Shown: positions 17,369-27,700, counted from the first letter of the stretch. The stretch is DNA of 64,000 nt from Chitinophaga filiformis (GCF_023100805.1 NZ_CP095855.1:3699001-3763000), one strand, 5' to 3'. The notes: generated by a model from the letters alone, not told the origin. A program made the numbers and translations.

Positions 17369-17407
17369 TTCCCTGACCATAAACATCCTGATCTATAACC
17401 TCCATCA

Positions 17408-17438
17408 TTGCCCTGCCTGTTGCGGCGTTTTATCTTTG
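17408..17438 (+). promoter_or_regulatory. promoter (TTG, 20-nt spacer, TATCTTTG)
   Basis: TTG at 17408–17410 and TATCTTTG at 17431–17438 with a 20-nt spacer fit the Bacteroidota -33/-7 consensus in both elements and spacing. Transcription would start near 17445, giving a leader of about 100 nt before the ATG at 17547. This makes the following gene independent of the toxin-antitoxin locus. Confidence 0.6.
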
Positions 17439-17546
17439 AAACATCCTGCTATTCCTGCAACTATTAATTTGCCTGTTTGTTTTACAAAAAAGGGAATGCA
17501 CGGAAAGGATGCCAGGTATATCATTAACTCATTAAAACGCAACACA

Positions 17547-17948
17547 ATGGAAATATATATCAGCGAAGAAGACATCATTCGTAACATTCAGAGCAAATTT
17601 CATGAGGTATATCCTTACCTGAAACTGGAATGTTATCTCTGCCCCCATGAGAAGGGAGAAGGCACCGCAAACAATAAAAAGCTTCCTGGCGATACGCCTA
17701 TTGAAGAGATCCGCCTGATCCACAGCTTTGGCTGGGTGGATATCAGTGAACATCGTACCGTGGCAGAAGTAGAAAAAGACTTTTACCGCGATATGGGTCT
17801 CGCTATCCAGGTGTTCCGACGCTCCAGGAACGGCTGGTTGCAAACTACACGTACAGATGAACTGACCCTCGGAGAGCAGAACCGCCTCGGAAAAGAAACC
17901 CTGATTGCCGGAACAGAAAAAGAAGCGCCTGTTGAGTCGGCAGACTGA
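17547..17948 (+). CDS. hypothetical protein (133 aa)
   Basis: I do not recognise this protein. The frame extends upstream to 17436, but the promoter overlaps that part, so the ATG at 17547 (MEIYISEEDIIRNI) is the likelier start. It is a soluble, charged alpha/beta protein with 'FHEVYPYLKLECYLCPHE' and 'VDISEHRTVAEVEKDF' in the middle. The C-terminus is polar and probably disordered. No signal peptide or membrane segment. Confidence 0.6.
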   Translation: MEIYISEEDIIRNIQSKFHEVYPYLKLECYLCPHEKGEGTANNKKLPGDTPIEEIRLIHSFGWVDISEHRTVAEVEKDFYRDMGLAIQVFRRSRNGWLQTTRTDELTLGEQNRLGKETLIAGTEKEAPVESAD

Positions 17949-18094
17949 AGGGGCTTCTGCTATAGGTTGTTAACCCAGTAATTATTTCCACACTGCTGTA
18001 CCAGCATGTATACAAATATGCCGGTTGACTACGCTTGCTCCCATACAATGGCATACATGGCTTGTTGTTTGATCCTGATAGAGTATTCTTCACG

Positions 18095-18108
18095 CTTAAA
18101 ATTTTAAG
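18095..18108. promoter_or_regulatory. AT-rich 14-nt palindrome before the small acidic gene
   Basis: CTTAAAATTTTAAG is a perfect palindrome that ends 2 nt before the ATG at 18111. It could be an operator or chance in AT-rich sequence. Confidence 0.25.
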
Positions 18109-18110
18109 TT

Positions 18111-18314
18111 ATGGGACAGGATAAACCAAAGATGACAAAAGCAGACCTTACCGGTAAAGCTGAGCAATCAGAAGCTGCAGCATCTTTAGAAACGCCAATA
18201 GAGCAAACCGAACGGGAACGTGATAATAAAGGTGCAGAAGAAGTAACGCCCGAAGCAACAGCGGAAAGAGACGAACTGAAAGAAGCACCGGAAAGCCTTA
18301 AGAATTCCCATTGA
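18111..18314 (+). CDS. small, very hydrophilic acidic protein (67 aa)
   Basis: No family is recognised. The sequence is almost entirely charged and small polar residues (many E, K, T, A), with no hydrophobic core, and is probably disordered. It lies 16 nt before the SDR gene on the same strand and may be co-transcribed. Similar hydrophilic small proteins are often stress-associated, but that is only a guess here. Confidence 0.5.
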   Translation: MGQDKPKMTKADLTGKAEQSEAAASLETPIEQTERERDNKGAEEVTPEATAERDELKEAPESLKNSH

Positions 18315-18330
18315 TGTTAAACCGAAGTGT

Positions 18331-19227
18331 ATGCCAGTAATTAATGTAAACAACCGTAATCAATATGCCCTGATCACCGGCGCCACAAGTGGCTTCGGAT
18401 ATGAATTGGCAAAATTGTTCGCAAGAGATGGTTTCAGCCTGGTGCTTGTTGCAAGGTCGATAGAGCGACTGCAGGAAGTAACAAATGAGTTGAAGCAACA
18501 ATACAGCGTCGAGGTAACACCTATTTCCGCTGATCTGTTCCAGCCGGCAGCCGCCAAAGAAATATACGACGAGGTAAAGGCCAGAGGTATCGTAGTGAGC
18601 TACCTGGTGAACGACGCCGGACAAGGAGAATGGGGCCGCTTTATAGATGTGGATCTGCAACGCAGTCTCGATATTATTCAGCTGAATGTTTGCTCGCTGG
18701 TGGCATTGACTAAATATTTTGCTACCGAAATGGTGGCAAGAGGCGAAGGGCATATACTGCAATTGGGTTCAGAGGCCGGTAAGGCGCCTATGCCTTTATT
18801 GTCGGTATATGCAGCTACGAAAGCTTTTGTCATCTCGTTCAGTGCAGCTATCAGTAACGAACTGGAAGGTACCGGTGTAAATGTGACCGTATTGTTGCCC
18901 GGCGCAGCGGATACGGACTTTTTCCATAAAGCGAATATGGAGCATACAAAAACGTATCGCGAAGATTCGCTGCAAACACCGGAAGAAGTAGCCCAGGATG
19001 GTTACGAAGCATTAATGAGCGGGGAAAGTCGTGTGATATCCGGCGGTAAAACAAAGATGCATGTGTATATGGCAAATTTACTGAGTGATGAAGCAAATGC
19101 CGTTAACATGCGTAAACTGATGGAGCCGTCAGAGAAAGAAGATGGGAGAACGGCTTCCGACCATGGGGCTTCCCGCAGGGAACGCGCATCCATTGGCAGG
19201 GAGTCGGGAGATTTGAAAGAGAGATAG
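18331..19227 (+). CDS. SDR family NAD(P)-dependent oxidoreductase
   Basis: A 298-residue classical short-chain dehydrogenase. The nucleotide-binding motif TGATSGFG is at residues about 16–23 and the catalytic Tyr160-x3-Lys164 lies in SVYAATKAF. The NNAG motif reads NDAG, a small deviation. The last 40 residues form a charged tail with no clear function. The substrate is unknown. A hairpin terminator overlaps its stop codon. Confidence 0.85.
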   Translation: MPVINVNNRNQYALITGATSGFGYELAKLFARDGFSLVLVARSIERLQEVTNELKQQYSVEVTPISADLFQPAAAKEIYDEVKARGIVVSYLVNDAGQGEWGRFIDVDLQRSLDIIQLNVCSLVALTKYFATEMVARGEGHILQLGSEAGKAPMPLLSVYAATKAFVISFSAAISNELEGTGVNVTVLLPGAADTDFFHKANMEHTKTYREDSLQTPEEVAQDGYEALMSGESRVISGGKTKMHVYMANLLSDEANAVNMRKLMEPSEKEDGRTASDHGASRRERASIGRESGDLKER

Positions 19228-19250
19228 GCACCAGCCTATCCCTCTTTTTT
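19219..19250 (+). terminator. intrinsic terminator of the SDR gene
   Basis: GAGAGATAGGC (19219–19229) pairs with GCCTATCCCTC (19234–19244, one mismatch) around an ACCA loop, followed by TTTTTT. The stem overlaps the stop codon at 19225–19227. Confidence 0.75.
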
Positions 19251-19334
19251 ATTAGTGGTTGTTCAGGATAGAATGCATGAAATTTCATTAAATCTCATGA
19301 ATCATCCATGAAACGTTTTCGCAGTCATTATGAT

Positions 19335-19979
19335 TTAACAATTATTAACATCCTCTTTGCAATAAACAGCTGTCCGGATAAATCTGCTGAAATAGAATGC
19401 CCCGAAGATCTCTGTATAACGATGCGCTTTGAACAATGGTTCAATATCTTCCAGCGCATCCGCCTCAACTCCGCATAATATCCGGAAGAACACATACATG
19501 CTGCGCAGCAATATACGCTGCCATAGCGGCGCCTGTTTCTGGTAATGAAAATCGGTGAACAGCCATCTGCCACCTGGCCTGAGCATCTTATGAAGATGAA
19601 GGAATATAGGCTGTATTCTTTCGCGGGAGAAATTGTCGAACAGAAATGGTGTGATGATGACATCGAAAGTCTGTGGGGGATCTCTGTTGAAGTCTTCTAC
19701 GGCCATATGGATGAATGTTACTTCATGCTGATATTTCCGCTGCCTGGCAAGTGCTATCATATTTGCTGAGATCTCTACATAAGAGATCTTTAAACCGGGC
19801 GGGCATCTCTTTGTCATTTCCTCCAGTATCCAGCCAGTGCCTCCGCCCGCGATCAGTACTGTGCTGTGTGCTTCAATATAAGGCAGCAGGGCCGTTTGTG
19901 CATCCTGCTGAGAGCTGCGAAATACAATGCGGCTGAGGAAATCGTAGTACCTGGCAATATTGTCGTAATTGTTCTTCAT
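19335..19979 (-). CDS. class I SAM-dependent methyltransferase
   Basis: A 214-residue methyltransferase. Motif I is VLIAGGGTGWILEEM (about residues 37–51), motif II is the acidic end of 'ISYVEISANMIA', and motif IV is FDVIITPFLFD. It resembles the UbiE/phospholipid-type branch. The substrate is unknown. It is monocistronic, convergent with the SDR gene and downstream of the efflux pump gene but separated by 91 nt. Confidence 0.8.
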   Translation of the reverse strand: MKNNYDNIARYYDFLSRIVFRSSQQDAQTALLPYIEAHSTVLIAGGGTGWILEEMTKRCPPGLKISYVEISANMIALARQRKYQHEVTFIHMAVEDFNRDPPQTFDVIITPFLFDNFSRERIQPIFLHLHKMLRPGGRWLFTDFHYQKQAPLWQRILLRSMYVFFRILCGVEADALEDIEPLFKAHRYTEIFGAFYFSRFIRTAVYCKEDVNNC

Positions 19980-20070
19980 GCACCGGCGCGTATAGGCTGT
20001 AAATTAGCCGAAAAGGGCCAGGGAGCCAAATGCTTCCCCGGCCCTGGTATACTTGACAAAGCGAAAACAC

Positions 20071-21612
20071 TTAGTGATCTGCAAGCACAACCTGCACCTT
20101 CGTACCTTTTTTCTTCTTTGATGCCAGGAGTAACAGTGGCAGGGAGCACAAAAAGACCAGCCCTACCAACAGATAAGCATCATTGAAACTCAGCATGGAA
20201 GTTTGCCTGGTAATACCTGCATCTATGAGTCGCAATGCCCTTGCATGGGCGTCCGCCACGCCTGCGCCTTTTGATATAAAGAATTGCGTATAGTCGGCCA
20301 GTCGCTTTACCGCCAGCGGATTGTCGGGCGTAATATTGGAGACCAGGTCTGACCTGTGTACCGCATTACGGTTAGCCAGGTAGGTATTTACCATTGCCAG
20401 GCCAAAAGAACCGCCCAGCTGCCGCATCATGTTATTCAGGGCTGCACCCTGTGCAAAGTCGGCCGGAGCAAGCGACGACACTGCCAATACGGACAATGGT
20501 ACGGTGATCATGGCCAGTCCTACACCCCTCCAGATCAGTGTGCGTGTCAGGCTGCCGGCATTGACATCGAGGTTATAACCGGACATTTGCCAGCTAAAGA
20601 CAACAAACATCAACATACCGGTAGTGATCATAACAATAGGGGAGATCCCTCTCTGTAACAACCTGGCCGATATGATCAGTCCCCCGATAGCCAGTATGGC
20701 GCCAGGCAGCAATAAGAGGCCTGTTTGCGTGGGTGTAAAGTTCAGCAGCCGCTGTGCGAATACAGGCGTCAGGAATACAGAGCTGAAGAGGCCCACACCC
20801 GACACAAAGGTGAGTATAGCGGCCAGGCTCAGGTTCCTGCTTTTAAGTACCCGCAGGTTGACCACCGGTGTTGGCGTGGTCAATTCCCACCAGATGAACA
20901 GCAGCAATCCGAAGAACGCCGTTACACTGAGAAAAACAATGTAGCCCGCTTCGAACCAGTCGTCCGTTTCCCCCCTTTCCAATACGGTTTGCAGCGATCC
21001 AACACCTATGGCCAGCAGGATGATGCCTGCCCAGTCAATTTTCCCCGTCGTTCCTTTTACTTCCGGTTCTTTCAGTAACGCATAACAGATGGCTGCAGCA
21101 ACAATACCGATAGGAACGTTGATGAAGAATATCCAGGGCCAGTCATAGTACTCGGTAATATAACCACCCAGGGTAGGGCCGATGGTAGGGCCCACGAATA
21201 CGCCAATACCAAACAAAGCGCTGGCCACATTCTGTTTTTCTTTCGGGAAAAGTTCAAACACGATCACCTGAGAAACGGACAGCAGCGCGCCCCCGCCTAT
21301 GCCCTGTAAAAAGCGGAAGGCCACCAGCATCCAGATGCCGGATGCCTGACCACACATAAATGAAAAGAAGGTGAATGCGATGATGGAACCGATATAGTAA
21401 TTTCGGCGCCCGAGTTTATTTGAAAGGAAACTGGTAATGGGAATAATGATCACGTTGGCAATAGCATAAGCAGTGATCACCCAGGAGGTGTCTTCCAGCG
21501 TCGCGCCCAGGTTACCACTCATATGCGATAGTGCAACGTTGACGATGGATGTATCTATCAACTCCATTACCGCAGCAGCGATAACGGTGATCAGCAGTAT
21601 GGTCCTTTTCAT
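20071..21612 (-). CDS. DHA2-family drug efflux MFS permease (EmrB/QacA type)
   Basis: A 513-residue 14-helix proton antiporter. The N-terminal motif D1 region 'MELIDTSIVNVALSHM' and motif C 'GIGVFVGPTIGPTLGGYI' are visible. Members export lipophilic drugs or other xenobiotics, often with an HlyD-like adaptor; no adaptor gene is beside it here. A long palindromic operator lies 17 nt upstream of the ATG, and the same motif precedes the SDR and the TetR genes, so it is part of that TetR regulon. Confidence 0.85.
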   Translation of the reverse strand: MKRTILLITVIAAAVMELIDTSIVNVALSHMSGNLGATLEDTSWVITAYAIANVIIIPITSFLSNKLGRRNYYIGSIIAFTFFSFMCGQASGIWMLVAFRFLQGIGGGALLSVSQVIVFELFPKEKQNVASALFGIGVFVGPTIGPTLGGYITEYYDWPWIFFINVPIGIVAAAICYALLKEPEVKGTTGKIDWAGIILLAIGVGSLQTVLERGETDDWFEAGYIVFLSVTAFFGLLLFIWWELTTPTPVVNLRVLKSRNLSLAAILTFVSGVGLFSSVFLTPVFAQRLLNFTPTQTGLLLLPGAILAIGGLIISARLLQRGISPIVMITTGMLMFVVFSWQMSGYNLDVNAGSLTRTLIWRGVGLAMITVPLSVLAVSSLAPADFAQGAALNNMMRQLGGSFGLAMVNTYLANRNAVHRSDLVSNITPDNPLAVKRLADYTQFFISKGAGVADAHARALRLIDAGITRQTSMLSFNDAYLLVGLVFLCSLPLLLLASKKKKGTKVQVVLADH

Positions 21613-21628
21613 GTAAGTGAATTATGAA

Positions 21629-21662
21629 GACAGTTATTATACCGATTGGTATAATAACTGTC
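21629..21662. promoter_or_regulatory. TetR-type operator upstream of the efflux pump (site 1)
   Basis: 15-nt arms GACAGTTATTATACC (21629–21643) and GGTATAATAACTGTC (21648–21662) around GATT are perfect reverse complements. The core 14-mer ATACCGATTGGTAT is shared with the other two sites. Confidence 0.75.
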
Positions 21663-21677
21663 AAAAAAAAGCAGGAA

Positions 21678-22418
21678 TTATCTTCTGTTGTTCAGTGTGG
21701 CGAAAGCCTCAGCAGGAGAGGAAAGGAAGAGTTTATAAAAGTCAGCGGTATTGCCTACATGTATCTCGTAATTGTCGGTAGCCAGTCCTTCCAGGAAGGC
21801 TGCTGCTACAGCTTCCGGAGGCATACCATTTTCACCGCCGATCTCTTTTGAGAATTCGGTATTCACTAATGGCGGCATCAGTTCAAATACCTTTATGTTG
21901 GTTTCAGATAATGTATGTCTTAATACCTGTGTATATGAATGCAGCGCTGCTTTACTGGCGGCGTAGCCCGGGAGTCTTGCTCCGGGAGAGATAGCCACGA
22001 TAGAAGAGACGTTTACAATGGCAGCTTCAGCCTGTTTTTCCAGCAAAGGCAGTAACAGTTCATTCAGCCTTATTACAGACAGATAATTGGTGTGGATCTC
22101 CCTTGATGCCTTTTCAAATGCATTTACACCGGCCTCCAGTCTGTATACTTCCGCTGCTGCGGCATTATTGATCACGACATTCAGCGTGGGGAACGCTGCG
22201 TTCAGTTTTTTTACAAGCGCAATGACATCTTCTTCTTTCGATACATCTGATACTATCGGTGTTACATTTTTCAGCTGCGCCACTGCTTTTTCGAGGGTAG
22301 CTGCAGTTCTGCCGGTAATGATGACATGATTGCCTTGTTCAGATAACAGTTTGGCTGTTTGAAAGCCTATGCCTGCTCCGCCGCCTGTTATAAGGACGGT
22401 ATTGTTGCTCGTTTTCAT
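21678..22418 (-). CDS. SDR family oxidoreductase (DltE-like)
   Basis: A 246-residue classical SDR: TGGGAGIGFQTAKLL near residues 11–25, NNAA, and a Tyr-x3-Lys in GYAASKAAL. DltE-like annotation is by general resemblance. The substrate is unknown. It lies between the TetR regulator and the pump with its own operator, so it probably acts in the same response, perhaps on the inducing compound. Confidence 0.8.
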   Translation of the reverse strand: MKTSNNTVLITGGGAGIGFQTAKLLSEQGNHVIITGRTAATLEKAVAQLKNVTPIVSDVSKEEDVIALVKKLNAAFPTLNVVINNAAAAEVYRLEAGVNAFEKASREIHTNYLSVIRLNELLLPLLEKQAEAAIVNVSSIVAISPGARLPGYAASKAALHSYTQVLRHTLSETNIKVFELMPPLVNTEFSKEIGGENGMPPEAVAAAFLEGLATDNYEIHVGNTADFYKLFLSSPAEAFATLNNRR

Positions 22419-22443
22419 GATGTTTTGTTTTCGCTTTATGAAT

Positions 22444-22459
22444 TATACCGATCGGTATA
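22444..22459. promoter_or_regulatory. TetR-type operator upstream of the SDR gene (site 2)
   Basis: TATACCGATCGGTATA is a perfect 16-nt palindrome 25 nt upstream of the SDR start, with the core ATACCGATCGGTAT of the shared motif. Confidence 0.75.
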
Positions 22460-22478
22460 TTTATAGTTAAAAAAATAG

Positions 22479-23063
22479 TCAGAGTGACTGTATGTATTTT
22501 CTGGTCACCTCCATGACACTTTCTCCATATTCCCGCTTGCCGGTTGTTCTTGCCACAAATATCGCTCCCTGGATCATGGAAATTATTGTGAGCGCCGCCT
22601 GCCCGGGATTGGTATCAGGAGATATTTCTTTATTACTGATCCCTTCTTCGATCATGCGGATAGTCCGTTGCTTCCATGATTCAATCGCATCAGCAACCCT
22701 TGCCTTGAGGGCAGGATGTGTATCGTCTGCCTCGGGACCGGTATTGAGGAGCGGGCAACCGCCTTCCGGGTACGCGATCGGGCGTTCCTTGCCGAAAAGC
22801 TTGGTGCGTATCATCAGCTTCTCCTTGACCGTTTTCGCTTTGTCCTCCTCCGCATTGATATATGTTCTCATCTTGCGGAGGTTGTAGTCAAAAGAAGCCA
22901 GGGCTACCTCATCTTTATTGGCAAAATTGCCGTAAATGCTACCTTTCGTAAGACCAGTCGCCTCCGTCATATCAGAGAGAGATGTTCCGGCAAATCCCTT
23001 CTTGTTGAAGATGGGCGCCGTTTTCTCTACTATGTATTCTTTCGTTTTTTCTGCCTTACTCAT
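22479..23063 (-). CDS. TetR/AcrR family transcriptional regulator
   Basis: A 194-residue one-component regulator. The N-terminal HTH is at about residues 18–55 ('KKGFAGTSLSDMTEATGLTKGSIYGNF'), with the typical YxxFxxK end. The C-terminal ligand-binding half contains SMIQGAIFVARTTG. An operator of the same type lies 24 nt upstream of its ATG, so it represses itself as well as the SDR and pump genes. The inducer is unknown. Confidence 0.85.
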   Translation of the reverse strand: MSKAEKTKEYIVEKTAPIFNKKGFAGTSLSDMTEATGLTKGSIYGNFANKDEVALASFDYNLRKMRTYINAEEDKAKTVKEKLMIRTKLFGKERPIAYPEGGCPLLNTGPEADDTHPALKARVADAIESWKQRTIRMIEEGISNKEISPDTNPGQAALTIISMIQGAIFVARTTGKREYGESVMEVTRKYIQSL

Positions 23064-23086
23064 ATCACTTTCATTAAGACGATGTA

Positions 23087-23110
23087 AAATTATACCAATC
23101 GGTATTATTT
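23087..23110. promoter_or_regulatory. TetR-type operator upstream of the regulator (site 3)
   Basis: The core ATACCAATCGGTAT (23092–23105) sits in arms of 10 nt with one mismatch. It matches sites 1 and 2 at all but one or two positions and supports autorepression. Confidence 0.7.
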
Positions 23111-23250
23111 GCCAAATAAATCTTTTCCCGTTGATTGGATAATAACTTTTGTGACTATTAACCCATAACTTCCGGTTATTGGATATTACGAATGGTAATT
23201 TCCTTTAGCGGAAGATGTAGCGCAACTTTGTGCCATCAAAAGATCGGCAA

Positions 23251-24243
23251 ATGAACACAATACTGCACAATGGAAAAACACTCCGGGAAGGAATAGGGAA
23301 AAAGCACTTCCTGGACAGAAGTATCACCACCCGTGAAGTGATATTTGTATTAGCGCTTACCGCCTGCCTGACGCCCTGGGTATCTCCTCCCGTGGCATTG
23401 ATTACAGGCGTGATCATCGCACAATTTATCGGCCATCCCTTCCTGCATCTGAATCATAAGGCCACACACATATTATTGCAGGTCTCTGTTGTAGGGCTGG
23501 GCTTTGGCATGAATATTCACAGTGCCATCAAGGCCGGCAGCGAAGGCATTTTATTCACGGTGGCCTCTATTACAGGTACATTGATAATTGGTTACGTTGC
23601 AGGCAGGCTGTTAAAGATAGAAAGTAAGACGGCTCATCTCATCTCCTGTGGTACAGCTATCTGTGGTGGCAGTGCTATCGCGGCGATCTCCCCGGTGATC
23701 AGGGCAGAAGAAAAACAGTTGTCTGTTGCATTGGGTACGGTTTTCATTTTGAACTCCGCTGCACTCTTCCTGTTCCCTTTTGTTGGTCACCTCCTGCACA
23801 TGACGCAGACGCAGTTTGGTCTCTGGAGTGCTATTGCCATTCATGATACCAGCTCTGTTGTGGGTGCTGCCAGCAAGTATGGTCCGCAGGCACTTGAAAT
23901 AGCCACTACCGTCAAACTGGCCCGTGCCCTCTGGATCATCCCTGTGGTGTTGCTGACGGCGTTCTGCTTCAAAACAGGTAAACAGAAAATGAAAATACCT
24001 TACTTCATAGGCTTGTTTGTACTGGCCATGATCTTACATACCTATGTACCCATGCAGCCTGTCAGCGATGTGATAGTACAGGTGGCAAAGACCGGCCTGA
24101 CCCTCACATTGTTCCTCATCGGTGCAGGATTGTCCGGCGCAGTACTTAAAGGAGTAGGCCTGAGACCGTTGATACAGGGTGTGCTTCTATGGGTGATCAT
24201 TTCAGGCGCTGCCCTCTGGGCTGTACTGCAATTGGCGAAGTAA
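23251..24243 (+). CDS. YeiH-type putative sulfate exporter family protein (PF03601)
   Basis: A 330-residue permease with about ten membrane helices. Family features are VGLGFGMNIHSAI, 'GTAICGGSAIAAISPVI' and 'IHDTSSVVGAASKYG'. The family is often called a putative sulfate or thiosulfate/anion exporter, but transport is poorly established. I used the ATG at 23251 (MNTILHNGKT) rather than an upstream GTG at 23230. The gene stands alone, divergent from the TetR gene. Confidence 0.8.
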   Translation: MNTILHNGKTLREGIGKKHFLDRSITTREVIFVLALTACLTPWVSPPVALITGVIIAQFIGHPFLHLNHKATHILLQVSVVGLGFGMNIHSAIKAGSEGILFTVASITGTLIIGYVAGRLLKIESKTAHLISCGTAICGGSAIAAISPVIRAEEKQLSVALGTVFILNSAALFLFPFVGHLLHMTQTQFGLWSAIAIHDTSSVVGAASKYGPQALEIATTVKLARALWIIPVVLLTAFCFKTGKQKMKIPYFIGLFVLAMILHTYVPMQPVSDVIVQVAKTGLTLTLFLIGAGLSGAVLKGVGLRPLIQGVLLWVIISGAALWAVLQLAK

Positions 24244-24416
24244 TCAGCAATGGCATAGATCAAAAGTAAAAATAAGCGCTGCGCATCGCTCAAAGGACTA
24301 CCTTACTCCATCAGGTATCCGAATAGAACCAGGGTGTATCATACTTTGATACGCCCTGTCCCGCGACTGACAACAGTGTTGCAATCTTTCATTACAATTA
24401 AATCTGATGATTGCCC

Positions 24417-24424
24417 TATATTTG
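24417..24424 (+). promoter_or_regulatory. candidate -7 element (TATATTTG) of the metal-efflux operon
   Basis: An exact TAnnTTTG match 9 nt upstream of the ATG at 24434. The leader would be very short, and no -33 element fits, so confidence is low. Confidence 0.3.
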
Positions 24425-24433
24425 CCCTGCAGT

Positions 24434-24709
24434 ATGAAAATAATCACATTGATCATATCGGTCTATGTACTGCTGATGGCAGTCATTCCCTGTTGCAGTT
24501 TTGATAATTGCGAAGGCGACAGGCATGATGCGCCGCAGGGCATCTGTTCTCCTTTCTTCAGTTGTCATAACTGTTCTTTGCCGGTAGTACTGGAAAAGAC
24601 GATACAGATAGAACCAGTTACAAACATCATTCACACTCCTTATACAGAATACCGGGTCATCTCCCTTCCCGGTTATACAGCGAAATGCTGGAACCCTCCC
24701 AGGGTATGA
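24434..24709 (+). CDS. DUF6660-like small exported protein
   Basis: A 91-residue protein. The ATG at 24434 (MKIITLIISVYVLLMAVIPCC) gives a signal peptide with Cys near its end; an upstream start adds residues with no purpose. Cys pairs are in SFDNCEGD and 'FFSCHNCSLPV'. Small proteins of this kind commonly precede CusA/CzcA genes in Bacteroidota. A metal-sensing or -binding role is assumed from this position only. Confidence 0.65.
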   Translation: MKIITLIISVYVLLMAVIPCCSFDNCEGDRHDAPQGICSPFFSCHNCSLPVVLEKTIQIEPVTNIIHTPYTEYRVISLPGYTAKCWNPPRV

Positions 24710-24750
24710 TACAGCGATATTATACCTTTATTCATCTTTAAACTACATCC

Positions 24751-27700
24751 ATGCTCGATAAGATCATCGGTTTTTCTGTACGGAATAAACTGATCGTAAT
24801 ACTTTTTATCGTCGGGCTGATCGCGTGGGGTATTTACGCCCTCACGAGATTGCCTATAGACGCATTGCCAGATATCACCAACAACCAGGTGCAGATCATC
24901 ACTACTGCACCTTCCCAGGCAGCACAGGACATAGAACGCCTTGTTACTTTCCCGGTGGAACAGTCCGTCGCCACCATCCCCGGTATCACGGAAGTCCGCT
25001 CTTTTTCCCGCTTTGGGCTGAGTGTTGTCACCGTCGTGTTCCAGGAGCATGTAGACATATACTGGGCCCGGCAACAGGTCAGTGAAAGATTAAGCGCCAT
25101 CAAGGACCAGATACCTGCGGGCGTAGGAAATCCGGAACTGGCGCCTGTCACCACAGGACTGGGAGAAATATACCAGTATGTGGTACATACAAAGCCAGGC
25201 TACGAGCAGAAGTATAATGCCATGGAGCTGCGCAGCATACAGGACTGGATCATCCGGCGACAATTGCTGGGCGTACCGGGCGTGGCAGACGTGAGCAGTT
25301 TTGGCGGCTATCTTAAACAATATGAGATCGCCCTTGATCCGGAAAAGCTGCGTAGCATGGACCTCAGTATCACTGACGTGTTCAATGCGCTGGCTAAGAA
25401 CAATCAGAATACAGGCGGCGCTTACATAGACAAGAGGCCCAATGCCTGGTTCATCCGCAGTGAAGGCCTCATCGGCAGTCTCGAAGATATCGGGAATGTA
25501 GTCGTTAAAACGCATAGCAGCGGCATCCCTGTGCTGATCGACAATGTAGGAAAGGTCGGTTACGGGCACGCCATCCGTTTTGGCGCCATGACGCGTAACG
25601 TGGAAGGGGAAAGGGTAGGAGCGATCGTACTGATGCTGAAAGGCGCCAACTCTTCCGCCGTGATCAGGAATGTAAAGGAGCGGATCAGGCAAATAGAGAA
25701 GACCTTACCGGAAGGTGTGCTGATAGAACCTTTCCTGGACCGTACCAAACTGGTGAACAATGCCGTGGAAACCGTCGTGCGTAACCTGGCAGAAGGTGCA
25801 TTGATCGTCATCTTTGTGCTGGTGTTATTACTGGGCAACCTCAGGGCCGGCCTGATCGTGGCCTCTGTTATCCCACTCGCCATGCTGTTTGCCATCTGTA
25901 TGATGCAGCTTTTCAATGTATCGGGCAACCTGATGAGCCTCGGGGCTATCGATTTTGGCCTGATCGTGGATGGTGCAGTGATCATCGTGGAAGCCACCAT
26001 GCACCACCTGGGCTTACGAAAAACAGGCATCGCCTTTACGCAGGCAGAAATGGATGAAGAGGTCTATACTGCTGCCAGCCGTATCAGAACATCGGCGGCT
26101 TTCGGCGAGATCATTATATTGATCGTTTACCTGCCCATTCTGGCACTTTCCGGCGTAGAAGGGAAGATGTTCCGCCCAATGGCCCAGACGGTCTCTTTTG
26201 CCATCTTAGGGGCCTTTATCCTCTCGCTGACCTATGTGCCGATGGCCAGCGCATTATTCCTGAGTAAAAAGGCCATGCATAAACGTACCTTTTCTGACAG
26301 GATCATGGATTATTTCCATCGCGTGTATACCCGTGCTTTAACCTTTGTACTGCGCTTTAAACGAGCCGTCATAGTAATATCCATCCTCCTGTTTGGCGGC
26401 AGCCTCCTGCTGTTCACCCGCCTGGGTGCAGAATTTATTCCTTCGCTTGATGAAGGCGACTTTGCGGTAGAGACAAGATTGCTCACAGGCAGCAGTCTTT
26501 ACGAAACAATAGATGTTGCCGGTAAAGCGGCAGGTATCCTGCTGAAGCAATTTCCGGATGAGGTGAAGGAAGTGGTGGGTAAGGTCGGCAGCGCCGAGAT
26601 CCCTACAGACCCTATGCCGGTGGAATCGTGTGACCTGATCATTGCCCTGAAAGACCGTTCCGGGTGGACAAAAGCGGAGAACAGGGATGAACTGGCCGAT
26701 AAAATGACGGAAGCGCTGGAGGCGATCCCCGGGGTCAGCTTTGGCTTTCAGCAACCTATACAGATGCGTTTCAATGAACTGATGACCGGCGCCCGCCAGG
26801 ATGTGGTGGTCAAGATCTATGGCGAGGACCTGGACAGGCTGGCCGCCTATGCCCACAAGGTAGGCAGTGTGGTGAGTGGCATACGCGGCGCCACAGACCT
26901 TTATGTGGAACAGTCATCCGGCCTGCCGCAGATCGTGGTACAATATCACCGTGACCAGATCGCCAGGTTCGGTCTGAATATAGAAGACATCAACACCGTC
27001 ATCAATACCGCTTTTGCCGGCCAGCGTGCAGGCATTGTCTATGAAGGAGAGAAGAGATATGACCTGGTGGTAAGGCTGGACCAACAGAACAGGGCGGGGC
27101 TTGAAGATGTTGCAGCATTGTATGTTACAGCGCCCAATGGCAACCAGGTGCCTTTGAACCAGGTAGCTGATATCAGCCTGAAAGTAGGGCCTAACCAGAT
27201 CCAGCGGGACGATGCCAAACGGCGTATCACCGTTGGCTTTAATGTGCGGGGCAGGGATGTGGAGAGTATCGTGAACGAACTGCAGCAGCAGGTAGAAAAG
27301 AAAGTAAAGATGTCCCCCGGTTATTATGTAACCTACGGCGGCTCTTTCGAGAATCTGCAACAGGCCAGATCCCGCCTGAAGATAGCGGTACCCGTAGCCT
27401 TGCTGCTGATATTCATCCTGCTGTACTTCTCATTTGGTTCTGTTAAACAAGGCTTGCTTATTTACACCGCAATCCCCCTTTCTGCAGTGGGTGGTATTGT
27501 TGCTTTATGGTTGCGGGGGATGGCTTTCAGCATTTCAGCGGCAGTCGGTTTTATAGCGCTCTTTGGTGTGGCCGTGCTGAATGGCATTGTGCTCATTGCT
27601 GAATTCAACCGCCTGCGCAAAGAAGGATTGACCGATCTGCGGGAGATCGTCATGCAGGGTACAGGTACGCGTCTGCGCCCTGTCATCATGACTGCCACAG

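Noticed and set aside
18095..18108. AT-rich palindrome as an established operator
   Set aside because: Low-complexity sequence of this size is expected by chance in AT-rich intergenic DNA; kept only as a low-confidence feature.
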